From NCBI GenBank assembly GCA_016714605.1, contig JADKDL010000049.1, positions 82,430-146,429 on the forward strand: a stretch of 64,000 nucleotides of DNA, read 5' to 3'. Under the pieces are notes generated by a model. It made no database searches. It saw only the letters and a list, made by a program, of their open reading frames with translations, and was not told the DNA's origin. The position numbers and the translations under genes are program-made. Below are positions 38,603 through 48,355 of the stretch, one piece after another. The number at the start of each line of letters is the position of its first letter. The first letter of the stretch is position 1. This DNA is from Bacteroidales bacterium. GTDB lineage: Bacteria > Bacteroidota > Bacteroidia > Bacteroidales > UBA1715.

Positions 38603-39178
38603 TCAACAATATTGTTTAATAACATTATCAACAACAGCATCCAACGGAAACAACTCCGGTTCAATAATATATTGAAAACTGATGCCATCCATAAGAGCAT
38701 TAAAAACAACAGTATCAATTTCAGGAGTAAGTGAACCTTTTTTTCTGAAATATTCAATCAAAATAGCAGACATATCATTTGTAAAATCATGCATTTCTGT
38801 CTTAATTAAATCATACACATTGGGCTGAGTAAATAAATTAAAATAGAGCTTCCAAAAACTTCTATTTGCTTGTAGCAGTTTAAAAACTTCGGTAATATAA
38901 TGTTTCATTTCATCGGCCGTAAGAATTCCATTTTTATCAAGATCGAAAAATTCCATAGCCTGATTAATTCCAATTTTGAACAAACTGAGCAGAAGTTCTT
39001 CTTTGCTTTCAAAATAACTGTAAGGCAGACCTTTTGAAATACCCGCAGCTTTTGCAATTTCGCTCATGCTTGTTGCAGAATAACCTTTTTGAGAAAATAA
39101 TTCTAATGCTACATTTAATATGAGTGTACGTTTCTCTTCTTTAATTATATTATTTTGTATTTCTGTTCTAGGCGACAT
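38603..39178 (-). CDS. TetR/AcrR-family transcriptional regulator
   Basis: 191 residues from ATG 39178. The N-terminal HTH is typical: LILNVALELFSQKGYSATSMSEIAKAAGISKGLPYSYFESKEELL (residues about 18-62). The rest is the ligand-binding helical domain, including IDTVVFNALMDGISFQYIIEPELFPLD. The open frame runs upstream to a TTG at 39220, but that codon lies inside the palindromic operator, so I reject it. It heads the minus-strand transport operon and probably represses its own promoter. Confidence 0.92.
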   Translation of the reverse strand: MSPRTEIQNNIIKEEKRTLILNVALELFSQKGYSATSMSEIAKAAGISKGLPYSYFESKEELLLSLFKIGINQAMEFFDLDKNGILTADEMKHYITEVFKLLQANRSFWKLYFNLFTQPNVYDLIKTEMHDFTNDMSAILIEYFRKKGSLTPEIDTVVFNALMDGISFQYIIEPELFPLDAVVDNVIKQYC

Positions 39179-39200
39179 GGGTATGAATAAAATATTTTTT

Positions 39201-39225
39201 TTGACTGAACGGTCGGTCAAATATA
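39201..39225 (-). promoter_or_regulatory. TetR operator overlapping a -7 box
   Basis: TTGACCGACCGTTCAGTCAA on the minus strand (39201-39220) is a near-perfect palindrome (TTGACYGA-N4-TCRGTCAA), of the TGAC(C/T)GA type common to TetR/AcrR sites. It overlaps an exact -7 box TATATTTG (minus strand, 39218-39225), so binding would block RNA polymerase. The tetR ATG is 22 bp further on. Confidence 0.75.
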
Positions 39226-39641
39226 GAAATTGATTTTGGAAAAAAAATATTTATTAATAATAATTTTTCATAGCACTAGAAAATAAATAAATATGTATAT
39301 TTAGGTTATGGTTGCTATGATATTTACAATTTATTAACATTAAAAATACTTAACAATTATATTTTACATAATGCAAAATATAATTATGTAATTTGAATTA
39401 AAATAATTAGTTATTAAAATAAAAATATATAATTTATTAGTTTTTAATAAATTATATGCTACAAAAAATCATACATGTTAATTTAGTGTTAATTTTTTTC
39501 AATGTTTTTGGTCAATTTTTTAGGGTAATTCTCAAGATAACTCAAGTTAATATAATATAATAATTCATTAACTTTGTGTTATATTTATCATAATCTACTA
39601 ATAATCAAAAAATTAATACAACTTAAAATATATAATTAATT
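39226..39641. other. AT-rich divergent intergenic region
   Basis: About 415 bp of very AT-rich DNA between the divergent tetR operon and the VTC/CotH cluster. No gene seen. It contains TAACTTTG (39569-39576), an exact TAnnTTTG -7 match 65 bp before the lipoprotein ATG, but without a clear -33 TTTG at the right distance. Confidence 0.5.
39569..39576 (+). promoter_or_regulatory. Possible -7 box for the VTC/CotH cluster
   Basis: TAACTTTG fits TAnnTTTG. The upstream -33 position shows only GTTA (39546-39549), so this is a partial match. It would give a leader of about 58 bases. Confidence 0.4.
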
Positions 39642-40379
39642 ATGTTTAAAAGAAATTCATTTCAAATAGTTTTAATACTATTCTTATTTATTTCAGCAAT
39701 ATCATGTACTAAAGAAGAAGGAAAAGGCGGAGTAGCTTCTATAACTGGAGTAGTTAAAATTCAAAACATTGATTATTTCCTTAAAAATGTAGGCAGCGCG
39801 GCAATTGCAAAAGATTTCGATGTATATATAAAATATGGAGATTCTGAAAATGTAAGTGATAAGATAGAAACATCTGATGAAGGTGTATTTACTTTCAATT
39901 ATTTAACTCCAGGCGATTATACGGTGTACGTATTTTCAGACGATACAACTGTCTACAAGGCACAATATGAAATTACTATTAATAAAATGTTAACAATATC
40001 AGACAAAAAAGAAACAATAGACTTAGGTGAAATTATGGTTTATAAACAATTAGAAGTAAATGATGGCGTAGCTCAGGTATGTGGCAACGTTAGAGAAATT
40101 AATTATATTAATGGAACAAAATTCCCTTTAGATACAATTGCAGCACAAGACAAAGATTTATATTTGATGTATGGCGATACAACTTTTTTTGAACTTAAAA
40201 CTGCAACGCATTACGATGGAAGCTTCTGCTTTACAAATCTAATTCCCGGCAAATACAAGGTTTATACCCTCTCAGAACAATTACTGAGTACCGAAGATAT
40301 TCCGGTTTTCATGACATTTGAAATTACAGACTCAACAAAATCTATTCAGCTAGCACCTGTTTATATATCAAACTATTAA
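39642..40379 (+). CDS. Lipoprotein with two carboxypeptidase-regulatory-like repeats
   Basis: 245 residues. The signal ends in a lipobox (ISAISC, Cys about 22) followed by TKEE, so it is a lipoprotein. Two similar beta-sandwich repeats follow: first ASITGVVKIQN to EGVFTFNYLTPGDYTVYVFS, then AQVCGNVREIN to DGSFCFTNLIPGKYKVYTLS. Each has the F.NL.PG.Y.VY ending of CarboxypepD_reg-like/CNA-B-like domains. Both repeats contain a YGD/YMYGD segment. Probably exposed on the outer membrane. First gene of a six-gene plus-strand cluster with gaps of 13-66 bp, and likely a structural or binding partner of the CotH/VTC proteins. Confidence 0.78.
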   Translation: MFKRNSFQIVLILFLFISAISCTKEEGKGGVASITGVVKIQNIDYFLKNVGSAAIAKDFDVYIKYGDSENVSDKIETSDEGVFTFNYLTPGDYTVYVFSDDTTVYKAQYEITINKMLTISDKKETIDLGEIMVYKQLEVNDGVAQVCGNVREINYINGTKFPLDTIAAQDKDLYLMYGDTTFFELKTATHYDGSFCFTNLIPGKYKVYTLSEQLLSTEDIPVFMTFEITDSTKSIQLAPVYISNY

Positions 40380-40392
40380 TTACAAAACTACT

Positions 40393-40821
40393 ATGTACAA
40401 AAAAAATTTACTTGCAAAATTAATTATATCATTCACTCTTGTTTTTTTTCATATTGTACTATTTGCACAGAGTAAATCTGAAACAGCAAAGCTGAAAATA
40501 AAATCGAAAACAGAATATAAAGCAGATTTTGTAGATGGAAATGGAAAACCAATCATTGATGAAAAAGTGACATTCGATGCTCGCGGAAATACAATAAGCG
40601 AAATAACATATTCGGCAGAAGGGAAATTATTGACCGAAGTTAGATATACATATAATACAGCTGATCAAGTTGAAACTGAAGAGCACTACAAATCTAACAA
40701 ATTGACTAAAAAATTTGTATATAAATTCAACGACAAGGGTTTGAAGATATCAAAATCTGAATACGACTCTGCTAATAAATTGGTGAAAACCAAAACATTC
40801 TCTTATGAGTTTTTTCAATAA
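40393..40821 (+). CDS. Small secreted protein with YD-like repeats
   Basis: 142 residues. A signal peptide (to VLFAQ, about residue 25) is followed by a short charged linker. Then come repeated strands of the type EYKADFVDGNGKPI, TFDARGNTISEITYSAEGK, EVRYTYNTADQVETEEHYKSNK and FVYKFNDKGLKISKSEYDS: a YD/RHS-like beta repeat of about 20 residues with Y.Y...G. No named family. It starts 13 bp after the lipoprotein gene, so the two are cotranscribed. Likely periplasmic or surface located. Confidence 0.65.
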   Translation: MYKKNLLAKLIISFTLVFFHIVLFAQSKSETAKLKIKSKTEYKADFVDGNGKPIIDEKVTFDARGNTISEITYSAEGKLLTEVRYTYNTADQVETEEHYKSNKLTKKFVYKFNDKGLKISKSEYDSANKLVKTKTFSYEFFQ

Positions 40822-40857
40822 TAAAATTAAATTAACAATAATATTTGTCGGTTTAAT

Positions 40858-41637
40858 ATGAAAGATAAAAATATAAAAACAGCCATAGATACTGTAATTG
40901 AACAATTTGCTCCTATCGGGTTAGAAGAGATGGATTCTGTAAAGTTGCTTAACCGTACCGACAAAAAATTTGTATTGCCTATTTGTAAGTTAACCGATAT
41001 TTTAGCAGATATGCACGATAAATATAGACTGCTATATATAAACGACATATCAAAACAATCATACTATACCATATATTTTGATACTCCCGACCAAAAAATG
41101 TATGTAGAGCATCAAAACGGGAAACTTAACAGGTTTAAAGTGAGATATAGAAATTACGAATCGACAAACGCCGGATTTCTAGAAATAAAATTTAAAAATA
41201 ATAAAGGACGAACTGAAAAAAGAAGAATATCATTTGATTATCCGGTTAAGAATTTAAGCGAAGCAAATGAATTTCTGCAAAAAAACTCACCATATAAGGC
41301 AGAAGATTTACTTCCAATATCAGAGGTTCGGTACATAAGACTAACCTTTGTAAATATAGCTAATGGAGAGAGAGTTACGGTTGATTATAATTTACAAGTA
41401 AATATGTTTAATCATAATGAACAATCGGAAGATTTTGACCATATCTGTATAATTGAGGTTAAGAGAGATAAAAACAGTGGAATATCGGGCATTGCCGACA
41501 TATTACTGAAACATAGAGTTACTTCAAATGGCATGAGCAAGTATTGCATTGGTTTGGCAGCAGTTTCTGATGACATAAAAAAGAATAGATTCAAACAAAA
41601 ATTGAGAAATCTTGAAAAGTTGAGATCTGATAATTAA
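40858..41637 (+). CDS. VTC-domain (polyphosphate polymerase-type) protein
   Basis: 259 residues, no signal peptide, so cytoplasmic or membrane-associated. The VTC/triphosphate-tunnel pattern is clear: NRTDKKFVLP (residues 32-41), RFKVRYRNYE (92-101), EIKFKNNKGRTEKRR (109-123), VRYIRLTF (157-164), ERVTVDYNL (171-179), IIEVKRDK (198-205) and SKYCIGLA (227-234), which supply the basic and acidic residues lining the tunnel. Eukaryotic Vtc4 makes polyphosphate from ATP with this fold. Bacterial proteins next to DUF4956 and CotH genes are annotated likewise, but the product is unproven. DUF4956 follows 65 bp downstream. Confidence 0.88.
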   Translation: MKDKNIKTAIDTVIEQFAPIGLEEMDSVKLLNRTDKKFVLPICKLTDILADMHDKYRLLYINDISKQSYYTIYFDTPDQKMYVEHQNGKLNRFKVRYRNYESTNAGFLEIKFKNNKGRTEKRRISFDYPVKNLSEANEFLQKNSPYKAEDLLPISEVRYIRLTFVNIANGERVTVDYNLQVNMFNHNEQSEDFDHICIIEVKRDKNSGISGIADILLKHRVTSNGMSKYCIGLAAVSDDIKKNRFKQKLRNLEKLRSDN

Positions 41638-41702
41638 AAAAAATATATTGTTTAGATTGAAAATTAATCCTATTTATAAAAAGTAAAAAAAGCAAATACT
41701 GT

Positions 41703-42356
41703 ATGGAATTTTTTGGAATAGACCTCATTAATGTGAGTGATTTTAGTGAGCTAGTTGCCCGTTTTTTATTTAACATGACTTTTGTAGTAGTAATTGTACG
41801 ATTTCTATATTACGCAGGTACGCGCCGTAAAGATTATCTGTTTACCTATATTTTACTTGCTGCAACAATATTTTTACTTTGTTTCTTGCTTGAAAATGTA
41901 AAGTTACAACTTGGATTTGCTCTTGGCTTGTTTGCTATATTCGGCATTATTAGATACCGAACCGATGCAATGCCTATTAAAGAAATGTCTTATCTTTTTA
42001 TTATTATTGGCTTGTCGGTTATAAATGCATTATCAAATAAAAAAGTAAGTTATGCTGAACTTTTGTTTACCAATTTTGCAATTCTTGCAATAGCTTTTAT
42101 ACTCGAAAAAGTATGGTTGCTCAAACATGAAACCATGAAGGTGATTCTCTATGACAAGATAGAACTGGTAAAATCTCAAAACATAGAACTGCTTAAAAAT
42201 GATATTGAACAAAGAACCGGGCTTAAGATAAATAGACTGGAAGTAGGTAACATTGATTTTTTAAGAGATGCTGCAAAAATCAGAATATTCTATTTTACTC
42301 ATGACAATAATGTTCCTGAAGAAGTAAGAAGTCAAACAGATAATAATTCACTATAA
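41703..42356 (+). CDS. DUF4956 integral membrane protein
   Basis: 217 residues. Four hydrophobic segments (FLFNMTFVVVIVRFLYYAG, YLFTYILLAATIFLLCFLLENV, MSYLFIIIGLSVINALS, ELLFTNFAILAIAFILEKVW) and the conserved GFALGLFAIFGIIRYRTDAMPIKEM block (residues 71-95) identify DUF4956. A cytosolic C-terminal domain of about 75 residues follows. DUF4956 genes are repeatedly found next to VTC-domain genes. The logical reading is that it anchors the VTC enzyme or passes its product through the membrane, but no function is proven. Confidence 0.88.
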   Translation: MEFFGIDLINVSDFSELVARFLFNMTFVVVIVRFLYYAGTRRKDYLFTYILLAATIFLLCFLLENVKLQLGFALGLFAIFGIIRYRTDAMPIKEMSYLFIIIGLSVINALSNKKVSYAELLFTNFAILAIAFILEKVWLLKHETMKVILYDKIELVKSQNIELLKNDIEQRTGLKINRLEVGNIDFLRDAAKIRIFYFTHDNNVPEEVRSQTDNNSL

Positions 42357-42367
42357 TTTTTTACAGA

Positions 42368-43036
42368 TTGAAAAACATTGTTTTACAGATATTGCTAAGC
42401 GTCTTTTTTTTGTCAGTAATACAATTACATGCACAAGAAAAAGACTTAGCTTTATGGGGAGAAGTTGCTTTAAAGAAAGACTTAACTAAGAAAATATCGC
42501 TCGGTTTATCAGAAGAGATGCGTTTCAATAATAATATTTCAAATCTTAAAGCAATAAATACAGAAATACAATTATCGGTAAAACTATCTAAAATTTTTAA
42601 AGCAGATATGGCTTATCGGTATGGTTTGAACCAACATGAAAATGGTTTTTTTGCTAAACATAGATTTGGTATTAGCTTAGAAGCAGAGAAAGAATTTGGT
42701 TCATTTGACCTTGCATTGCGCTCACGGATTTTGCTTTATAAAGACACTTACAGCAACGAACAAACAGATTTGTATCCAAATTATGAAAACCGAAACCGAC
42801 TAAAAATTGGTTATAATATTAGAAAATTCAAGACAGATCCGTTCTTTTCTATTGAAAGTTTTCATGCAATAAGTAATGTTTCTGTTTTGGATATTGAAGG
42901 ACTTAGATTATCTTACGGCTTCGTTACAAAGATGAAGTATAAAACAAAGTTAAATACTGCGTTTATTTGTAATTATAATCTTTTAGAAAAAGGGACAGAA
43001 TATGTTATAAATATTGCTTTTTCAAAAGAGTTTTGA
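42368..43036 (+). CDS. DUF2490-like outer-membrane beta-barrel protein
   Basis: 222 residues. The start is TTG 42368, after which MKNIVLQILLSVFFLSVIQLHAQ is a clean signal peptide. The mature protein begins KDLALWGEVALKKDLTKKISLGLSEEMRFNN, then regular amphipathic strands ending FNIAF-type (YVINIAFSKEF) with a terminal Phe. This is the DUF2490 pattern of small barrels. It lies 11 bp after DUF4956 and 23 bp before CotH, so it belongs to the operon and may be its outer-membrane pore. Confidence 0.75.
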   Translation: MKNIVLQILLSVFFLSVIQLHAQEKDLALWGEVALKKDLTKKISLGLSEEMRFNNNISNLKAINTEIQLSVKLSKIFKADMAYRYGLNQHENGFFAKHRFGISLEAEKEFGSFDLALRSRILLYKDTYSNEQTDLYPNYENRNRLKIGYNIRKFKTDPFFSIESFHAISNVSVLDIEGLRLSYGFVTKMKYKTKLNTAFICNYNLLEKGTEYVINIAFSKEF

Positions 43037-43059
43037 CCTAACTCAATCTTAATAGCGTT

Positions 43060-46000
43060 ATGAAATTATTTGAAAAGGTATGGAGCTTTTTACTACTTTT
43101 ATTCCTAACAAGCACGTCATTTACACAAACAATAATTCTTAACGAAATTATGCCTAGCAACTCAACAGGCATAACAGACGAACACGCAAACACCCCTGAT
43201 TGGATTGAGTTGCACAATACCTCATCAGAGATAGTTTCAATGAAAGGGTTCTCATTATCTAACAAGATAAAAGAACCTTATCTGTTTACGTTCCCCGACA
43301 ATGCAACAATTTCGGCAAACGGATACCTAAATATTCTAAACGGCGATTCTTTATTTGAAGCATATATTGCAAATTCTAGCTTCTACTACTCTACAATAAT
43401 AGATAAAGGAGCATCATTCAGATACCTATTACCAGACACAGAACCAAATGAATGGTGGAAAACTATTCAATTTGCAGATACTAGTTGGCTCACAGGTATT
43501 AGCGGATTTGGCTTTGAAGATAATGACGATGCCACCATTTTGCCACAAACCTCATCGGTTTACTTACGTAAAGAATTCATTATTGAATCGGTAGAGGCAG
43601 TTAAGGAATTGCTATTACACATAGATTACGACGACGGTTTTGTTGCATATATAAATGGCATAGAAATAGCACGTGCAGGATTTGAGATTGGCTACACTCC
43701 ATTGTTTACGGATTTTGCTACTGGACATGAGGCGGTTATGTACAACGGAGGCTTACCCTCTGTTTTTATTGTTCCAAATTTTGCAGAAATACTTGTTACG
43801 GGAAAAAACGTTTTATCGCTACAAGTACACAATACAAGTTTAAATTCGTCAGACCTAACCGCAATCCCATTTCTAACTTTGGGTTTTATTGATGAGCCTG
43901 TGAATATGCCGCCACTCTCTCCCCTACTACCCCTAAAAAATAGACAAACGAAAAGCAATCAGAAATTTTATTTTGGAATTGATGCAGAATCAGATACAAT
44001 TTATCTTTTTAAAGACAAAATTCTCATTGATAAAATTATTATTAATGAAATTCCTACAGATATTTCAATAGGGAGACTTAACTCAAACACTGATACTGCC
44101 TTTTATTTTTCTGTACCCACTCCGGCATCTGCCAATAAAGAGCCTATTTTCCCAAGCAAAACCTTGCCCTCTCCAGATTTTTCTCACAATGGTGGAGTTT
44201 ACAAAACTTCATTTCAGGTTAGCATCTCTACAAAAGAATTTGGATCAGTAGTAAGATATACTACCAATGGAACCGACCCAGATGAAAATTCAGAAATAGC
44301 TGTTTACCCAATTACTGTTGGGAAAAATATGTGTATAAAAGCAAAAGTTTTTAAAGATGGATATTTACCAAGTAGTGTAAAAACTGAATCATATATTTTT
44401 ATTAAAGGAACGCTTAAAATGCCTGTAATTTCACTCACAGCAAAGCATGAAGATTTCTTCGACTATTATACAGGTATATATGAACTTGGTCAATGCAGAA
44501 GCCGAACAACCAAATTTTGGTGCAAATTTTTGGCAAGACTGGGAAAAACCTATTCATATAGAAATGTTTGAAACAGATGGTTCTACCGGTTTTTCGGTTG
44601 ATGCAGGTGTGAAAATATTCGGCAATTGGAGCAGGGCTAATCCTCAAAAATCTTTGGCATTCTTTACAAGAAGTAAATATGGTAGCAAACTCATTAAACA
44701 TCAAATTTTTAAAGATAAGCCAATTAAAGAATTTGAAAATATTGTACTCAGAAATTCGGGGGGCGACTTTCTTAATGCAAATATGCGAGATGGAATGATA
44801 AGCAGTTTGGTTCGTAATATGGGTATCGACCGACAAGCTTATCGTCCGGTAAAAGTTTACCTCAATGGAGAATATTGGGGTACAATGGCACTAAGAGAGA
44901 AAATAAATGAGCATTTTATTGCTGCAAATCATGGATTGAATAGCTTTGAAGTGCAGACTTTTGAATGGAATGGAGCTCCTTTAAATGGCTCAAATAAAGC
45001 ATACACTGAATTAATTTCTTTTTTAAAAAACAATAATTTGTCTGACGATGCAAATTATCAACTTGTAAAACAAAAAATTGACATACAAAGTTTTATTAAC
45101 TATTACAATTCTGAGATATTTATAGTTAATGAAGATTGGCCAGGCAATAACTACAGAATGTGGACTTCAAGTAGAGCCGATGCTAAGATTCGACCAATAT
45201 TGTTTGATACCGATTTTGGGTTTGGTACTTGGCAAGTTGAAAAATTTAATAACGACATGGTATCTTTTGCATTAGCTACCTTGTCGGAAAACTATGCTAA
45301 TAGCCCTGAAGCTACTTTTTTACTTCGCAAATTGATGGAAAACAATTCGTTTAAAATAGATTTTCTCAATAGCGCGGCCGACCGTCTGAATACTACATTC
45401 TGTACCGATTCTGTGTTGATACACATTGATTCTATTCACTATCTTATTGCAAGTGAAATAGAATCTCACAACAAAAGATGGAATGGCGATATGGACTATT
45501 TTAATGCAAACATTAATAATATAAAATATTTTGCAGAACAACGACCCGAAATTGCCAGAAGTCACTATGAAACGTACTTCAATACCCAAGGAAGTTTTAA
45601 TCTTTCATTAACATTATCAAGCGAAAATGCCGGACGCATATCCTTAAACAGCATATCTTTGAACCGTTTCCCGTGGAGTGGTAAATATTTCAATGATATT
45701 CCAATTACTCTAACAGCAATACCTGCTCCCGGATATCGTTTTATACGTTGGGAGGGCGATGACAATTCTACTAACACCACAATAACAGTTACAAACCAAA
45801 GTGCCAATGTTGCGCTTCATGCTGTTTTTGAATTTGATAAGAATCTTTTACCGAAGTAATTATTACAGAAATTAATTATAATTCAAACGATAAATTTGAT
45901 TCAGAAGATTGGATAGAGATTTACAATAAAAAATCGTCTTCTCAAGACATTTCCGGTTGGACCATTAAAGACTCCAGATACTATAATACTTATACCATAC

Positions 46001-47064
46001 CAGCAGGTACCTTTTTACCGGCAAAATCTTACTTTGTAATTGTAAAAGATTCTATAAAGTTTAGTAAGCAATACCCAACTACAACCAAATATAAAGGCAA
46101 TATGTCGTTTTCATTTTCTAACCAAGGTGAAACAATATTTCTGCTTGATTCTCTAAAAAACACTATTGATAAAGTAGAATATAATACAACAGAACCTTGG
46201 CCTACAAAAGCAAACGGTTTGGGCTATACACTACAACTCAATTTTATTGATATTGATAATAATGCAGAAACCAATTGGAATGCTGCACAGCTTCATGGCA
46301 GTCCGGGTGCTGCAAATACAATATACAGCAATGATGAAGCAAACAAAAACATAGTAATAAATGAAATCAACTACAATTCGCACGAAAACAGTAACAGTGG
46401 CGATTGGATTGAAATATTCAACAAAGGCACCAGTGCTATAGATATTTCGGGTTGGGTTGTAAAAGACGCAAGTCAAAACATTTACATTGTTCCTGATAAT
46501 ACGCTAATTACAGCCGGTGCTTATCTGGTTTTGGTACAATCGGCAACTCAATTTCAACTTATATATCCGGAAATAAGTAATGTTCTGAATATAAACTTTG
46601 GTCTAAACAGTACTGCCGACGAGGTATATTTGTATGATAAATTTGAGAATTTGGTAGATTTTGTTCGATTCAGCTCTGCACCTCCATGGCCAATAACAGC
46701 GAACGGAACCGGAAGAACAATTATATTAGCAGATATAAACAATGACAATAATATAGCAGAAAATTGGAGTGCTTCGGAACTACTCGGCAGTCCGGGTGCG
46801 TCTAATACCACAACCGGACTGATAAAAAACATTCCTCATTTCAACACGAACGTATTCCCAACGGTAAGTTCAAATACGTTTTCATTAAATTCTGAAATAG
46901 AATGTACTGTTTATTTATTCTCAGAAATAGGAGTTTTACTAGATGTTATTGAATGTAAGCATGAAGCTACATATAATGCTAAGAATCTAAATAATGGAGT
47001 GTATTTTATATACTTTGTAAATGATACTTTTGTAAAATCGCATACCATTTTGGTGAAGAAATAG
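43060..47064 (+). CDS. CotH-kinase/lamin-tail-domain surface protein with T9SS sorting domain (two frame breaks)
   Basis: Reconstructed as one protein of about 1330 residues. Order: signal peptide to STSFTQ; lamin-tail domain 1 (IILNEIMPSNST); a beta-sandwich; an FN3/CHB_HEX-like stretch (VVRYTTNGTDPDE); the CotH kinase domain (GVKIFGNWSRANPQKSLAFFTRSKYG, LRNSGGDFLNANMRD, VYLNGEYWGTMALREKIN, DTDFGFGTW); a repeat-type domain ending in ITVTNQSANVALHAVF; lamin-tail domains 2 and 3; and a terminal type A T9SS sorting domain (NVFPTVSSNTFSL to SHTILVKK). Frame changes occur near 44480-44490 (one extra or two missing bases) and near 45839 (one A missing: GATAAAGAATC). CotH is an atypical protein kinase fold. 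Confidence 0.85.
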
Positions 47065-47097
47065 ACTAAGGGACGTTTTGTTTTGTTGTTTAAGTAG

Positions 47098-47131
47098 AGG
47101 TGCGGAACATTTTCGCACCTTCTTTTTATTT
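47098..47131 (+). terminator. Rho-independent terminator after CotH cluster
   Basis: A 7-bp stem AGGTGCG (47098-47104) / CGCACCT (47114-47120) with a 9-nt loop is followed by TCTTTTTATTT. It ends the plus-strand cluster before the convergent recR gene. Confidence 0.85.
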
Positions 47132-47137
47132 CAATAT

Positions 47138-47755
47138 TTACAATTTAAAACTGTAGATTTTTCTCTCAATAATTGAGCGCCCAAGAGTAACCTCATCGGT
47201 ATATTCAAGTTCATCGCCCACAGAAATTCCTCTGGCTATAGATGTAACAGCTACCGAATATGCTGATAATTTTTTGTAAAGATAAAAACACGTAGTATCG
47301 CCCTCCATAGTAGCAGGCAGGGCAAATATAATCTCCTTGATAGTTTGCTGTTCAATCTTTTGCAATAAACTATTTATTGTCAAATCGGCCGGACCAACGC
47401 CATCCATAGGAGAAATAGAACCTCCCAAAACATGATAATGACCATTGAACTGGTGTGTATTTTCTACCGCCATTACATCTTTCATTGACTCAACAACGCA
47501 AATTGTGGAGGCATCTCTTTTTGCATTAGAACAGATATTGCAAATATCAGAATCTGAAATTGTATGACAATTCCTACAGAACTTAATTTCCTGCTTCAAT
47601 TCTATAATTGCTTTACCTAATGATTGCGAATAATTTGGCTCTTGTTTGAGAATATGTAAAGCCAATCGCAAAGCTGTTTTCTTTCCTATTCCGGGAAGTT
47701 TAGAAATTTCTAACACAGCATTTTCAAGGTACTTTGAAGGATATTGATCTATCAT
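47138..47755 (-). CDS. recR: Recombination mediator RecR
   Basis: 205 residues, normal length. Helps load RecA onto single-stranded gaps with RecO. The N-terminal helix-hairpin-helix GIGKKTALRLALHIL is followed by a C4 zinc finger (CRNCHTISDSDICNIC, about residues 59-74). The Toprim domain has VVESMKDVMAVE and GHYHVLGGSISPMDGVGPADL, and SIARGISVGDELEYTDEVTLGRSI precedes the end. It is a single gene convergent with the CotH cluster. Confidence 0.96.
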   Translation of the reverse strand: MIDQYPSKYLENAVLEISKLPGIGKKTALRLALHILKQEPNYSQSLGKAIIELKQEIKFCRNCHTISDSDICNICSNAKRDASTICVVESMKDVMAVENTHQFNGHYHVLGGSISPMDGVGPADLTINSLLQKIEQQTIKEIIFALPATMEGDTTCFYLYKKLSAYSVAVTSIARGISVGDELEYTDEVTLGRSIIERKIYSFKL

Positions 47756-47799
47756 AAAAAAAAATATCGTGGTATTAAAAAAATATAATGAAGCCTGAA

Positions 47800-48325
47800 T
47801 TAAAAAATATGATTAGCTAAAAGTCCGGCGTTTTTTAGTTGCTCTTTTTCTAGAGTAGATAAATCTGAATAAGACTTTACAAACAATCTACAATTACTAC
47901 TTCCGCATAAACAAGGAGTTTGAGCCAGATCCTGAGTAAGGACAGTTTCTGTAGTTGCATAATCAAATCTCACCTCTTCTCCTTTATTTATAGTACACAC
48001 AGCAATCAATTTTACAGAACCTCTTTGAGTTTTGGATTACAAGAAGTTACTACGCGCGCATTAGGATTACAAGAGTGATGGTATATGAACCAAACTCACC
48101 AACTTCTAAATGAAACTGAGCATCTATCTGAATAGAAGTTCTTGTACGCTTTAAAGAAACGGGCGCTTCATAAAAAAAGAGAATTTCACCAACAGCAATA
48201 GTTTCACGAGCCAAAACAGCATTTTGTCCGGCTATATAAATACTACTACCTATATAAATATGAGGATGATGGAATTCTTTAATAATTTCAGATTCAACTA
48301 TATCATTCAGAATATTGCTCTGCAT
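47800..48325 (-). CDS. SET-domain protein (two frame breaks)
   Basis: A small protein of about 175 residues. The N-terminal part runs IYIAGQNAVLARETIAVGEILFFYE, the usual opening of SET domains. After two single-base losses (near 48080-48084 and 48022-48028) the core reads NHSCNPNARVVTSC, the canonical SET NHS/C.PN motif, and then LIAVCTINKGEEVRFDYATTE. A post-SET-like tail CLCGSSNCR ends it. SET proteins methylate lysines using SAM. Bacterial stand-alone members are rare and their targets unknown. Both losses are consistent with missing A bases, so I treat it as intact. Confidence 0.78.
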
Positions 48326-48355
48326 ACTATCTGTTTTCAGTTTAAAAATAGAATG

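Noticed and set aside
39179..39220. Upstream TTG start for the TetR gene
   Set aside because: The extra 14 codons are the operator and -7 region; ATG 39178 gives a normal TetR N-terminus.
44447..46102. Three separate CotH/lamin-tail genes
   Set aside because: The pieces follow each other without gaps, domain order is continuous, and only the last carries a T9SS tail and only the first a signal peptide; one gene with two frame breaks is simpler.
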